Of a stretch of DNA of 15,415 nt, positions 6,008 through 13,379 are shown piece by piece (the first letter of the stretch is position 1; each line of letters begins with the position of its first letter). Source of the stretch: Bacteroidota bacterium (GTDB taxonomy: Bacteria; Bacteroidota; Bacteroidia; Bacteroidales; UBA4417); NCBI GenBank assembly GCA_020048595.1, contig JAIFMH010000306.1, positions 1-15,415 of the forward strand, read 5' to 3'. The notes below the pieces were generated by a model. That model was not told the origin of the DNA and ran no database searches. It worked only from the letters and a program-made list of their open reading frames with translations. A program made the position numbers and the translations under genes.

Positions 6008-7972
6008 CTATTTTCGTCCCAGATGCCTGAATCCTTTATAAAGTAACCTGAATTCATTGCCAAGCCTGTAATCGCGGGCATAAATCATGTTTAGCCTGTC
6101 TATGGTCTGTGCATCAATGTTTTGTTTATCTATTCCATCAGTCGGGTAGATAATTCCTTTGCGGATATCCGGCAGTTTATGATCATGATGATCTACAGGA
6201 TAGTAGCCGGTGAGGGATTTAAAGCCCAAAAGTGCTCCGGCAATATTCCTCAGGAAATTTAGTGGATGACCTGTAATGAAAACAGTTACAGGATAGGATA
6301 CAAGTAACGCCAGGCTCATCAAAACATCAAAAACACGTTTGCTTCGCCTGTTCTGAAACTTCCCTATGGAATTAATGTCAATCACATACAGATCGCCGGC
6401 AGTATCAATGGAGTTACTTCCTATAATAGACATACTTTCCGGCGGTGCTATTTTATATTCAACCTGGGTGTGCTGCAATGCCGACATCTGATCGATAATA
6501 CTTTCGGCTGGCATATCCTTAGCGCAAAAAATTAGTTCATCAATTTTATAAATATTGATTATGTCCTGAATCTGAGAGATTTTACCAAGAAAACCATTTG
6601 TAACTGCCTGGTTAATATTGCTGTTAATTGTTCCGATAAATCCGGGATTCGGAAGAGCCTTCTGCAGCAGGTCAGCCACGCGCTGTACTTCAGGTTCTTC
6701 GCCAACAACTGCATATCTTCTACTCTTGTTTGTTTCAATTCTGTAACCGCCGATACGGAGCAAATGTATAAGCAACCTCGAAAGTGTTAGTGCAACCATT
6801 CCCCAGGCTGTTCCCGTTAGGATAAGCGTACGCGAGAACCTGAAATGTTCAGGCAATAGCGCATAAATAACAAGGATAATAATTGTTCCGATTAACAATC
6901 CCCGGTATGATTTCCAGAGGCTTAAAGGTTTGTCGTATCCACCGGAATAATAAATACTTACCATCCATGCTGCAATAAAAGAAGGGATAACAAAAAGGTA
7001 AAGTTCTATCGGATAATGTCCGCCCCAGGGATAAATAACGCGTTGTTCCCATATTCGGGCAATCAAAGCAAGTCCGGCATATAAAAGTGTTGCATCTGCC
7101 AGAGGGAGAAGAGTGTTTTTTATTACCCGGCTTATAATGGAAAGAAATGCTCTTAAGTAAATGGCGATATTTATGAGCATGGAAAAAAGCTGCGCATTCT
7201 TTGCGGAATAATGTTTCCTTGCAAAAATGATCATCGCATTATAAAACACAAAAACGTAGTTAAGGCTTCCTTTTTTTGTGCTTTCGCCTTTGTAATGGAT
7301 GATCCGTGCATCGGGATAATAATAATTCTGATAACCGGCTTTAATGATGCGGTAGGAGAGGTCGATATCTTCGCCATACATGAAAAATGCTTCATCAAGT
7401 AAACCAATTTCGTTTAATACAGATTTTCGCATCAGCATAAATGCACCTGCAAGTATTTCAACCTGGTGAGTTTCATCCTTATCCAGGTAACCAAGGTGAT
7501 ATTTATTGAAGGTTTTGGATTTAGGGAAAAGCCGTGATAACCCGAAAACCTTACAAAATGCTACTCCGGGAGTTGGCAATCCTCGTTTGGATTCCGGAAG
7601 GAATTTCCCGGTTCCATCCACCATTTTTACGCCCAGCCCGCCTGCATCGGCATGGCTTTCCATAAAAGTAACGATTTTAGTAAAAGTATCGGTTTCTACA
7701 ATGGTATCCGGATTCAGCAAAAGGATATATTCCCCGGTTGATTGCCTGATAGCCTGGTTATTCGCCTTAGCAAATCCAGCATTATCATCATTAGCAATGC
7801 ATTTAACATCAGGAAATTTTTCTTTAACCATTTTCACCGACCCGTCAACCGAAGCATTGTCGACTACAAATACTTCAGTATCAATGCCTGAACTGGCGGC
7901 ACGTACTGAATACAGGCACTGTTCGAGAAAGTGCCTGACGTTGTAACTGACTATTATTACTGAGAGTTTCAA
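6008..7972 (-). CDS. GT2 glycosyltransferase fused to membrane, nucleotide-binding-like and sugar-transferase-like regions
   Basis: This 654-residue protein has several parts. Residues 1 to about 250 are a GT-A family 2 glycosyltransferase: MKLSVIIVSYN, VVDNASVDGS, LLLNPDT (the DxD-type site) and GEDIDLSYR; this part resembles rhamnosyl- or dTDP-sugar-type GT2 enzymes. About 250-400 holds several hydrophobic helices with SGGYDKP between them. About 410-540 is an alpha/beta region (RRYAVVGEEPEVQRVADLLQ, then GFIGTI, then IDELIFCAKD) like the nucleotide-binding region of polyisoprenyl-phosphate hexose-1-phosphate transferases. The C-terminus, from RRSKRVFDVLMSLALL, resembles the ends of that transferase family but is short and lacks the usual KFRTM and DE segments. 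I recall this fusion as recurrent in Bacteroidetes. It probably adds a sugar to a lipid-linked or surface glycan at the inner membrane. A promoter-like pair lies just upstream. Confidence 0.85.
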   Translation of the reverse strand: MKLSVIIVSYNVRHFLEQCLYSVRAASSGIDTEVFVVDNASVDGSVKMVKEKFPDVKCIANDDNAGFAKANNQAIRQSTGEYILLLNPDTIVETDTFTKIVTFMESHADAGGLGVKMVDGTGKFLPESKRGLPTPGVAFCKVFGLSRLFPKSKTFNKYHLGYLDKDETHQVEILAGAFMLMRKSVLNEIGLLDEAFFMYGEDIDLSYRIIKAGYQNYYYPDARIIHYKGESTKKGSLNYVFVFYNAMIIFARKHYSAKNAQLFSMLINIAIYLRAFLSIISRVIKNTLLPLADATLLYAGLALIARIWEQRVIYPWGGHYPIELYLFVIPSFIAAWMVSIYYSGGYDKPLSLWKSYRGLLIGTIIILVIYALLPEHFRFSRTLILTGTAWGMVALTLSRLLIHLLRIGGYRIETNKSRRYAVVGEEPEVQRVADLLQKALPNPGFIGTINSNINQAVTNGFLGKISQIQDIINIYKIDELIFCAKDMPAESIIDQMSALQHTQVEYKIAPPESMSIIGSNSIDTAGDLYVIDINSIGKFQNRRSKRVFDVLMSLALLVSYPVTVFITGHPLNFLRNIAGALLGFKSLTGYYPVDHHDHKLPDIRKGIIYPTDGIDKQNIDAQTIDRLNMIYARDYRLGNEFRLLYKGFRHLGRK

Positions 7973-8015
7973 ATGCAGTGGTGGTGTAGAGAAAGTAAAT
8001 ATCTTAAACTTTACG

Positions 8016-8048
8016 CAAAGTTAGTACGATTTAATTGTCCCGATCAAA
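8016..8048 (-). promoter_or_regulatory. Bacteroidetes-type promoter for the GT2 fusion gene
   Basis: On the minus strand TTTG (8045-8048) is followed by a 21-bp spacer and TAACTTTG (8016-8023), an exact TAnnTTTG -7 element. Transcription would start near 8009, giving a leader of about 37 nt before the ATG at 7972. The -33 box overlaps the end of the methyltransferase gene. Confidence 0.5.
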
Positions 8049-8874
8049 CTTTACTGCAAATTAGCAGGTCCTGGTAGTCGAAAAAGTTGGCGCGGCCGCA
8101 CCATTGTCCGTATTTAATTGTTTCCATTTTCAAACCGGCATTTCCAAGTTTTTCGAGCAGCCATTCTTCATCATAAGCAACATTTGCAGTGTCGACCTGC
8201 GCGGAATGTAGCCTGTAGAATCCCTTATTGATTGGGAAATTCATATGCGTTGGCTTTTTAATCATCAAATCTTCCGATTCGCAATTAACGATGAAAAAAG
8301 ACATTAGACTGGTAGCTCCAGGTTTCATTACACGGCCAATTTCATTTATGTAGTGCTCAACTTCTGCCGGCATCATATGTGTGAATACCGAAGTCAGGAA
8401 TACAAAATTGAATTTCGAGTTTTCGTAAGGAAAATTGAAAGTACTGGCGTTTGCCTTATCTGACGTATTATAAAGCTGGTTGTAAAGTCCGGTATAAAGG
8501 AAACGAAAGTTCGGATGGTTATTTGAGATATTCTTTTTGCACCAGTCAATTCCGCTTTTAACAATATCAAATCCGTCGTAGGATCCTTTTTCGTTCAAAA
8601 ACTGGGTAAGAGGCACTGCCATCCTGCCAATTCCGCAACCAACATCGAGCACAGAGTGCTGTGCCTGTAATCCTGCAAGTTCCTGAAAATAAGTTAGGTA
8701 TTTTTCGCCTACTTTCACATAGTCGCCATGACCGATAAAAATTTTCCCTCTTGGCGGTACGCCTTGCGGTCGTCGCCCCATGATAGAGTCGAAGGCATCA
8801 ATAGGCAGGTAATACAATCGCCTGGCATAGAGGCGTACAGGAGCAGGGAGAAGGTAATACAAAAAACGTTTCAT
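8044..8874 (-). CDS. Class I SAM-dependent methyltransferase
   Basis: From the ATG at 8872-8874 this is a 276-residue protein. I chose this start because the in-frame upstream TTG falls inside a promoter-like box, and MKRFLYYLLPAPVRLYARRL makes a plausible N-terminus. The Rossmann-type methyltransferase domain covers about 70-190: motif I VLDVGCGIGR (75-84), motif II with GFDIV, motif IV around FNFVFLTSVFTHM, and the EIGRVMKPG post-motif. The N-terminal 50 residues are basic and hydrophobic and could touch the membrane. Relatives methylate small molecules, lipids or sugars; the acceptor is unknown. Its position next to the GT2 fusion suggests a glycan or lipid substrate (inference from context only). 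Confidence 0.85.
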   Translation of the reverse strand: MKRFLYYLLPAPVRLYARRLYYLPIDAFDSIMGRRPQGVPPRGKIFIGHGDYVKVGEKYLTYFQELAGLQAQHSVLDVGCGIGRMAVPLTQFLNEKGSYDGFDIVKSGIDWCKKNISNNHPNFRFLYTGLYNQLYNTSDKANASTFNFPYENSKFNFVFLTSVFTHMMPAEVEHYINEIGRVMKPGATSLMSFFIVNCESEDLMIKKPTHMNFPINKGFYRLHSAQVDTANVAYDEEWLLEKLGNAGLKMETIKYGQWCGRANFFDYQDLLICSKV

Positions 8875-8904
8875 AGAAAGCTGAAAGACCATTAGGGCTA
8901 ATGG

Positions 8905-8912
8905 CAAAAGTA
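8905..8912 (-). promoter_or_regulatory. -7 promoter element before the methyltransferase gene
   Basis: On the minus strand this is TACTTTTG, an exact TAnnTTTG. It lies 31 bp before the chosen ATG (8874), so the leader would be about 24 nt. No convincing TTTG -33 box was found at 17-21 bp spacing. Confidence 0.35.
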
Positions 8913-8966
8913 GTAATTATAAATTTAAAAGTTGATCCCGGAATAATTAGTATATAATCCGGAATT

Positions 8967-9371
8967 TTACTTTTTCCCGATTGTAATATTTCCTGGGCCA
9001 TACCATGGATGTATTTCATAATCCAGTCTGCCTGCTTTTATTGCTGGGTCAGTCTGCAAAAGTTGTTTTACCTCTTCTTCAGTCGCGATATCGAAAATGA
9101 AGATACCCCTGTAAATTCCATCATCCAGAAAAGGGCCAGCAAGTATCAGTTTCTTTTCGTTAAATAAGCGGGTAATATTATTGAGGTGCCCTTCCTGCAT
9201 TTTAGCGGCAGTTACGCTATCCTGGGTCCTGGTTAAACCTGACTTGAGAAATACCATGAAGTACTGCTTCATCTGGTATTCATCCTCGACACTGGTTTGA
9301 GAAAAACCCCTTTTGTTGCAGAATGTCAGCAGCATTACCGACAGAAATAATGTTAGAGCCAGGCTTCTCAC
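8967..9371 (-). CDS. Secreted YciI-like domain protein
   Basis: This is a 134-residue protein. The N-terminal 25 residues are a signal peptide (RSLALTLFLSVMLLTF then a likely cut after GFSQ), which is uncommon for the YciI family, usually cytoplasmic. The YciI-like domain (about 34-125) shows the family pattern: FMVFLKSG, then the conserved His in EGHLNNITRLF, then LAGPFLDDGIYRGIFIF, then LLQTDPAIKAGRLDYEIHPW with the DP pair. YciI domains are dimeric ferredoxin-like folds; some act as small dehalogenase or decarboxylase enzymes, and most have no known function. It starts 25 bp after the E1 stop, so it is probably on the E1 transcript, but no link to 2-oxoacid metabolism is evident. Its periplasmic location is inferred. 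Confidence 0.82.
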   Translation of the reverse strand: MRSLALTLFLSVMLLTFCNKRGFSQTSVEDEYQMKQYFMVFLKSGLTRTQDSVTAAKMQEGHLNNITRLFNEKKLILAGPFLDDGIYRGIFIFDIATEEEVKQLLQTDPAIKAGRLDYEIHPWYGPGNITIGKK

Positions 9372-9396
9372 TTGTTATGTTTAATTTAAAACAGGG

Positions 9397-11829
9397 TCAA
9401 AAAATCTTTGGATATTTTATCGGATTGTAATCATGCATCATATTGTAAATGCAATCAAAAACATCTTCCGCATTTGGGTTTGAGAAATAATCACCGTCTG
9501 TTCCATAAGCTGCTCTGTGGGCCTGGGCGGTTACCGTCCGGGGTTCAGCATCAAGATACTGGAATCCTTTCTGTTCCTCAAGTACTTTTTGAAGCATGTA
9601 GGCCGTTGCTCCGCCGGGAACATCTTCGTCAAAAAAAACTATTTTATTGGTTTTTTTAAGTGATTCAGTAATCATGGAATTAATATCGAAAGGTTCGAGT
9701 GATTGAACATCAATTAGTTCCACTGATATTTTGAAATCACGAAGCTGTGCAACTGCATCCTGTGCAACCCTTACACATGAACCATATGTTACCAGAGTAA
9801 CGTCAGTTCCCATTTCAATAATTTCAGGCACTCCAACCGGAACAGAGAATTCACCGATATTTGAAGGCCTTTTCTCCCGCAAGCGGTATCCGTTTAAGGG
9901 TTCGATTATCAGAGCCGGTTCATCGGATTGAAGCATGGTGTTATAAAATCCTGCAGCACGGGTCATGTCGCGGGGAACAAGCACATAAATGCCACGTATA
10001 CTGTTAATTACCATACTCAGTGGTGAGCCGGAATGCCAGATGCCTTCGAGCCGGTGCCCTCGTGTGGTAATGATCATTGGCGCTTTCTGACCGCCACGGG
10101 TTCGATATTGTAATGTTGCCAGATCATCACTCATCACTTGCAATCCGTACAATAAGTAATCGAAATACTGAATTTCCGCTACCGGTCTTAATCCTCTTAC
10201 AGCCATTCCGATTCCTTGCCCGATAATTGTAGATTCACGGATGCCGGTATCAAAAATACGCGACTCTCCATATTTAGCCTGCAAGCCTTCGTATGTTTGA
10301 TTTACACCGCCAATTTTGCCTACATCTTCACCAAAGAGCACGATTTTCTCATTTCTGCCGAATTGGTAATCCCAGTTGTCGCGTAGAATTTCACGTCCGG
10401 GAACCAGCAATGCATCATCGGCATAGGCAGGAGCAACAGGTTTAACTTTGAGAGCCGAATCCTCGTACTCACTGTAAAGGAATGTATTGAATTTGGCATG
10501 GCTCTCTTTTAGTTCTTTCTCCAGCCACGCGGATACATTGATTTTTAATGAGTTGGAAGGATTGCTGCATGAATCGCAGATGAGCCGTAATATTTTCTTG
10601 GCTGCCGACATAATATCCTTTCGGATAGGTTCGGCGACATGACGCAAATCTTCTTTTATAGAATTGATCCGGGCAGTTTTAGCGCAATTGCAGGTGGTTA
10701 CATCAGCAATTCTGAGGAATTCATCACGAAGCTGAATCAGTGGTTTCTGGTAATTGTTCCATGCCGTTTTTTTAGCTTTTTTAACCCTGTCAACCGATTC
10801 AATTTCAATAATTCTCAGCTCTTCGTCTGATGCAATATTTTCGGCAATAATCCATTTGCGCATCTGTTGAATGCAGTCGAATTCCTTTTCCCATTCAAGC
10901 CTTTTTGCTGATTTGTAGCGCTCATGCGAGCCGGAAGTGCTGTGTCCTAAAGGTTGCGTTAAATCTGTAATATGGAAAATTACCGGTATATGATTTTTAC
11001 GGCAATGGTTAATTCCTTCTTCATACATGGCGCACAAGGCGGCATAATCCCAACCTTTGGCCGTAAAAATCAGAAAACCATCTTTGTCATCTGTTTTTTC
11101 AAAACCTTTGAGTACTTCCGAAATACTCGATTTTGTAGTCTGCAATGCTATGGGTACTGAAATCCCAAATCCATCGTCCCAGACTGATAAAGCCAATGGT
11201 ACCTGCAGAACGCCTGCTGCATTGATCGTTTCCCAGAAATGGCCTTCACTTGTACTGGCATCGCCTATGGTTCCAAATGCGACTTCATTGCCATTTTTTG
11301 AAATCCCGGATAAATGCGCCAGGCTTGGGTTGGTACGAAATAATTTTGAAGTGAGTGCAAGTCCTAATAATCGAGGCATTTGCCCGGCGGTAGGGGAAAT
11401 ATCAGCAGAAGAATTTTTCTGTTCTGTAAGGTTTTTCCATTGTCCTTTTTCATCCAGGCTGCGGGTAGCAAAGTGATTTCCCATAAGCCGGCCTGCATTC
11501 ATTGGATTGAATTCCGAATCAGTATCGCCATAAATCTGGGCAAAAATTTCCTCTACTTTCATCAGTCCGGAAGCAAGCATAAAAGTTTGATCGCGGTAAT
11601 AGCCTGATCGCCAGTCACCATCGCGAAAAACCCTGGCCATTGCCAACTGAGCTACTTCTTTCCCGTCGCCAAAAATCCCGAATTTGCCTTTTCCTGAGAG
11701 TACCTCACGGCGTCCCATAAGGCTTGACTGCCTGCTTTCGAGAGCGATACGGTAATCATTTAAAACTTCTTCCTTCTTAAAAGCCTGTGTAGTTGACTGG
11801 TGTTGTTTATTGGTAATTTTAACCGCCAT
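9397..11829 (-). CDS. Fused alpha/beta thiamine-diphosphate 2-oxoacid dehydrogenase E1
   Basis: From the ATG at 11827-11829 this is an 810-residue protein. An earlier in-frame ATG would place the N-terminus across a promoter-like box. The alpha half (about 20-380) has GDASTSEG (189-196) with the WDDGFGIS segment about 20 residues later, together the thiamine-diphosphate/Mg site, and the LGHSTSGS loop. A linker of about 90 residues follows, with CxC and CxxC pairs at about 380-421. The beta half (about 485-810) has VLFGEDVG, RIFDTGIRES and GMAVRGLRPVAEIQYFDYLL, and ends in EPFDINSM, DEDVPGGAT and related beta-subunit motifs. It decarboxylates a 2-oxoacid and acylates the lipoyl group of E2. 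Fused E1 proteins of this type are common in Bacteroidetes and are usually annotated as branched-chain (2-oxoisovalerate) E1. The YciI-like gene follows in probable operon. Confidence 0.92.
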   Translation of the reverse strand: MAVKITNKQHQSTTQAFKKEEVLNDYRIALESRQSSLMGRREVLSGKGKFGIFGDGKEVAQLAMARVFRDGDWRSGYYRDQTFMLASGLMKVEEIFAQIYGDTDSEFNPMNAGRLMGNHFATRSLDEKGQWKNLTEQKNSSADISPTAGQMPRLLGLALTSKLFRTNPSLAHLSGISKNGNEVAFGTIGDASTSEGHFWETINAAGVLQVPLALSVWDDGFGISVPIALQTTKSSISEVLKGFEKTDDKDGFLIFTAKGWDYAALCAMYEEGINHCRKNHIPVIFHITDLTQPLGHSTSGSHERYKSAKRLEWEKEFDCIQQMRKWIIAENIASDEELRIIEIESVDRVKKAKKTAWNNYQKPLIQLRDEFLRIADVTTCNCAKTARINSIKEDLRHVAEPIRKDIMSAAKKILRLICDSCSNPSNSLKINVSAWLEKELKESHAKFNTFLYSEYEDSALKVKPVAPAYADDALLVPGREILRDNWDYQFGRNEKIVLFGEDVGKIGGVNQTYEGLQAKYGESRIFDTGIRESTIIGQGIGMAVRGLRPVAEIQYFDYLLYGLQVMSDDLATLQYRTRGGQKAPMIITTRGHRLEGIWHSGSPLSMVINSIRGIYVLVPRDMTRAAGFYNTMLQSDEPALIIEPLNGYRLREKRPSNIGEFSVPVGVPEIIEMGTDVTLVTYGSCVRVAQDAVAQLRDFKISVELIDVQSLEPFDINSMITESLKKTNKIVFFDEDVPGGATAYMLQKVLEEQKGFQYLDAEPRTVTAQAHRAAYGTDGDYFSNPNAEDVFDCIYNMMHDYNPIKYPKIF

Positions 11830-11868
11830 TCCTTGAGGAGTGTTTATATCATGTTGTATATTCAATAG

Positions 11869-11876
11869 CAAAAATA
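11869..11876 (-). promoter_or_regulatory. -7 promoter element before the E1 gene
   Basis: On the minus strand this is TATTTTTG, an exact TAnnTTTG, 40 bp before the chosen E1 ATG at 11829. The leader would be about 33 nt. No clear -33 TTTG at 19-21 bp. It lies between the rubrerythrin-homologue stop and E1 and supports the shorter E1 start. Confidence 0.4.
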
Positions 11877-11898
11877 AGGATTTCAATGGTGCCGTGAA

Positions 11899-12474
11899 CT
11901 AATAATTCTCAGCAAGAATTTCGAAATAAGCCTGAGGATGCTCGCAACCGGGACAGTTTTTCAATGCGCGGTCGCTTTCGAATATGAGGCCGCATTTACG
12001 GCAGATCCATTTTACCTTTTTGTCTTTCTTGAAAACTGTATCGTTTTCGATGTTTGTTGCCAGTATTTCGAATCGTTCAGCGTAAAATTTCTTTATTTGT
12101 CTGAAAAGTTTCAATTTGGTAGCTACCTGTTTATATCCTTCATCCCATGCAGATTGTTCAAATTCAGAAAATAACGAATTACTCTGGCTGCTTTCAGCTT
12201 CAAATGCAGCTTTCAGGTTTTCGACAGTTGTTCCAATTGGCTCAGCTTTGAAAGTAGCGGTTATTTCAAGTTCACAACCTTCAAGATATCGAAACAATGT
12301 TTTAGTATGTGATTTTTTCTGTTCAGCTGTTTCAGTAAATATTGCAGCTATTTGCTGATAACCTTCTTTGGTTGCCACTTTCGCAAACCAGATATATTTT
12401 TGTATCGCTTGTGTTTCGATGGCAAAAGCCTGCATAACAAGCTGAGCTGTATATGATTTATTGAATCCTTCCAT
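11899..12474 (-). CDS. Rubrerythrin homologue with degenerate diiron site and intact rubredoxin domain
   Basis: From the ATG at 12472-12474 this is a 191-residue protein; the upstream in-frame extension is AT-rich and unlike the family. The ferritin-like domain (about 1-145) and the rubredoxin domain (about 150-191) align end to end with ordinary Bacteroidetes rubrerythrins, for example GTTVENLKAA, NDTVFKKDKKVKW and HPQAYFEI. The rubredoxin site is intact: Cys158, Cys161, Cys174 and Cys177. Of the seven diiron ligands expected by motif, Glu20, His56 and Glu94 remain, while the others are Lys53 (Glu in ExxH), Gln97 (Glu in GENxxE), Lys128 and Tyr131 (ExxH). Normal rubrerythrins reduce hydrogen peroxide at the diiron site using rubredoxin-derived electrons. 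With these losses the peroxidase role is doubtful; an electron-carrier or structural role is possible. It lies between the peroxidase and E1 genes. Confidence 0.88.
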   Translation of the reverse strand: MEGFNKSYTAQLVMQAFAIETQAIQKYIWFAKVATKEGYQQIAAIFTETAEQKKSHTKTLFRYLEGCELEITATFKAEPIGTTVENLKAAFEAESSQSNSLFSEFEQSAWDEGYKQVATKLKLFRQIKKFYAERFEILATNIENDTVFKKDKKVKWICRKCGLIFESDRALKNCPGCEHPQAYFEILAENY

Positions 12475-12499
12475 AGTTGAATGTTTAAAATCCGCACTA

Positions 12500-12532
12500 T
12501 AAAAATATGCAATAAATTCAATATATAACAAT
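12500..12532 (-). promoter_or_regulatory. Weak promoter candidate for the rubrerythrin homologue
   Basis: The minus strand has ATTG (12529-12532), a 21-bp spacer and TATTTTTA (12500-12507), one base off each box. The spacing equals that of the stronger GT2 promoter. The leader would be about 19 nt. Confidence 0.28.
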
Positions 12533-12606
12533 ATTTATACTACAGGGCATGAAATTGTCATTATTCCAGAAACAGACTGAGCTTCAGGATTCATACTAAA
12601 GTAGTG

Positions 12607-12638
12607 AAAAAACCGGTCCAGAAAAGTCTGAACCGGTT
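12607..12638 (-). terminator. Rho-independent terminator of the glutathione peroxidase gene
   Basis: aaccggt (12611-12617) pairs with accggtt (12632-12638); after one mismatch the stem continues as cAGA/TCTg to an aaag tetraloop, making an 11-pair stem with one mismatch. On the minus strand it runs into TTTTTTC. It lies 34 bp past the peroxidase stop. Confidence 0.75.
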
Positions 12639-12671
12639 CCTGAAATGATTTTTTTAATTTTAATCAGATAC

Positions 12672-13214
12672 CTATTTACCCGTTATCCAGTTTACAATTT
12701 TTTCATCCATAGGTTTAGTCTTCGGTGAAGCCATATCTACAAAATTGCCGTTCTCATCAATCATGAATTTTTGGAAATTCCAACTTACCGGAGCGTCCAT
12801 TTTTCCGTTCAGAGCTTTTGTTGTAAGCCATTTGTAAATGGGGTCAATATCCTCACCTTTAACCGAAATCTTTTGCATCATCGGGAACGTAACCTGGTAA
12901 TTTTCAGTACAAAATTGTTTGATATCCGCATTTGAACCGGGTTCCTGGCTCATGAAATTATTTGCAGGAAAGCCGATAATTACAAATTTGTCACCACCAT
13001 ACTTTAGGTAAAGTTCCTGTAAGTCCTTGTATTGTGGCGTATTCCCGCATTTTGATGCTGTATTAATAACAAGCACTTTTTTGCCTTTCAAACTGGAAAG
13101 ATCAAATGCCTTGCCATCAATATCTTTGGTTTTAAAACTATGAAAATTAGTCTGCTGCGCAAAACTTAACATACCTGCAACCATTAGTGAAAGTATTAAT
13201 GAAACTTTTTTCAT
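12672..13214 (-). CDS. Secreted glutathione peroxidase family protein (Cys type)
   Basis: This 180-residue protein has a signal peptide (KKVSLILSLMVAGMLSFAQ) that would place it in the periplasm. The GPx fold follows: NTASKCGNTPQY with peroxidatic Cys56, FPANNFMSQEPGS around 82-94 (the usual FPxNQF position), IKQFC with the likely resolving Cys102 followed by YQVTFPMM, and WNFQKF with Trp145 and Asn146 of the catalytic group. Such Cys-type bacterial enzymes usually take electrons from thioredoxin rather than glutathione and remove hydrogen peroxide and organic hydroperoxides. The usual Gln in the third segment is Asn here. A thioredoxin-like gene lies just upstream but is predicted cytoplasmic, so it is not an obvious direct donor. 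A perfect inverted repeat precedes the gene and a terminator ends it, so it looks like a single-gene transcript. Confidence 0.92.
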   Translation of the reverse strand: MKKVSLILSLMVAGMLSFAQQTNFHSFKTKDIDGKAFDLSSLKGKKVLVINTASKCGNTPQYKDLQELYLKYGGDKFVIIGFPANNFMSQEPGSNADIKQFCTENYQVTFPMMQKISVKGEDIDPIYKWLTTKALNGKMDAPVSWNFQKFMIDENGNFVDMASPKTKPMDEKIVNWITGK

Positions 13215-13232
13215 TTTAACCGGATTAGAAAA

Positions 13233-13268
13233 TTATGTTTAAATTATTTTGTTAATAGTTAAACATAA
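13233..13268. promoter_or_regulatory. Perfect 10-bp inverted repeat before the peroxidase gene
   Basis: ttatgtttaa (13233-13242) and ttaaacataa (13259-13268) are exact reverse complements with a 16-bp spacer. The element lies 19-54 bp upstream of the peroxidase ATG. A near-consensus -7 box on the minus strand, TAATTTTC (13228-13235), overlaps its proximal arm. A regulator-binding site (operator) is the likelier reading; a leader hairpin is possible. Confidence 0.45.
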
Positions 13269-13379
13269 AAACAGCTACACAGTCCGAATGTTCATTTCTT
13301 TATAAAAGATCAGATATGATTTTGACCCTTGAATTATGAGCTCAGCAAATGAAAAATATTCAACTGAATAGTTAACAGA

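Noticed and set aside
8936..8962. Hairpin with ccgga/tccgg arms after the YciI-like gene as a terminator
   Set aside because: Only 5 paired bases, an interior mismatch and no T-run directly after it on the minus strand.
4490..11829. E1 and E2 as a single operon interrupted by inserted genes
   Set aside because: The intervening GT2 and methyltransferase genes have their own promoter-like boxes and there are no repeats or mobile-element traces at the junctions; separate E1 and E2 genes are common.
12672..13214. FPANNF instead of FPCNQF as a sign of an inactive peroxidase
   Set aside because: The same variant is, from memory, usual in Bacteroidetes Cys-type peroxidases, and the peroxidatic Cys, Trp and Asn are present.
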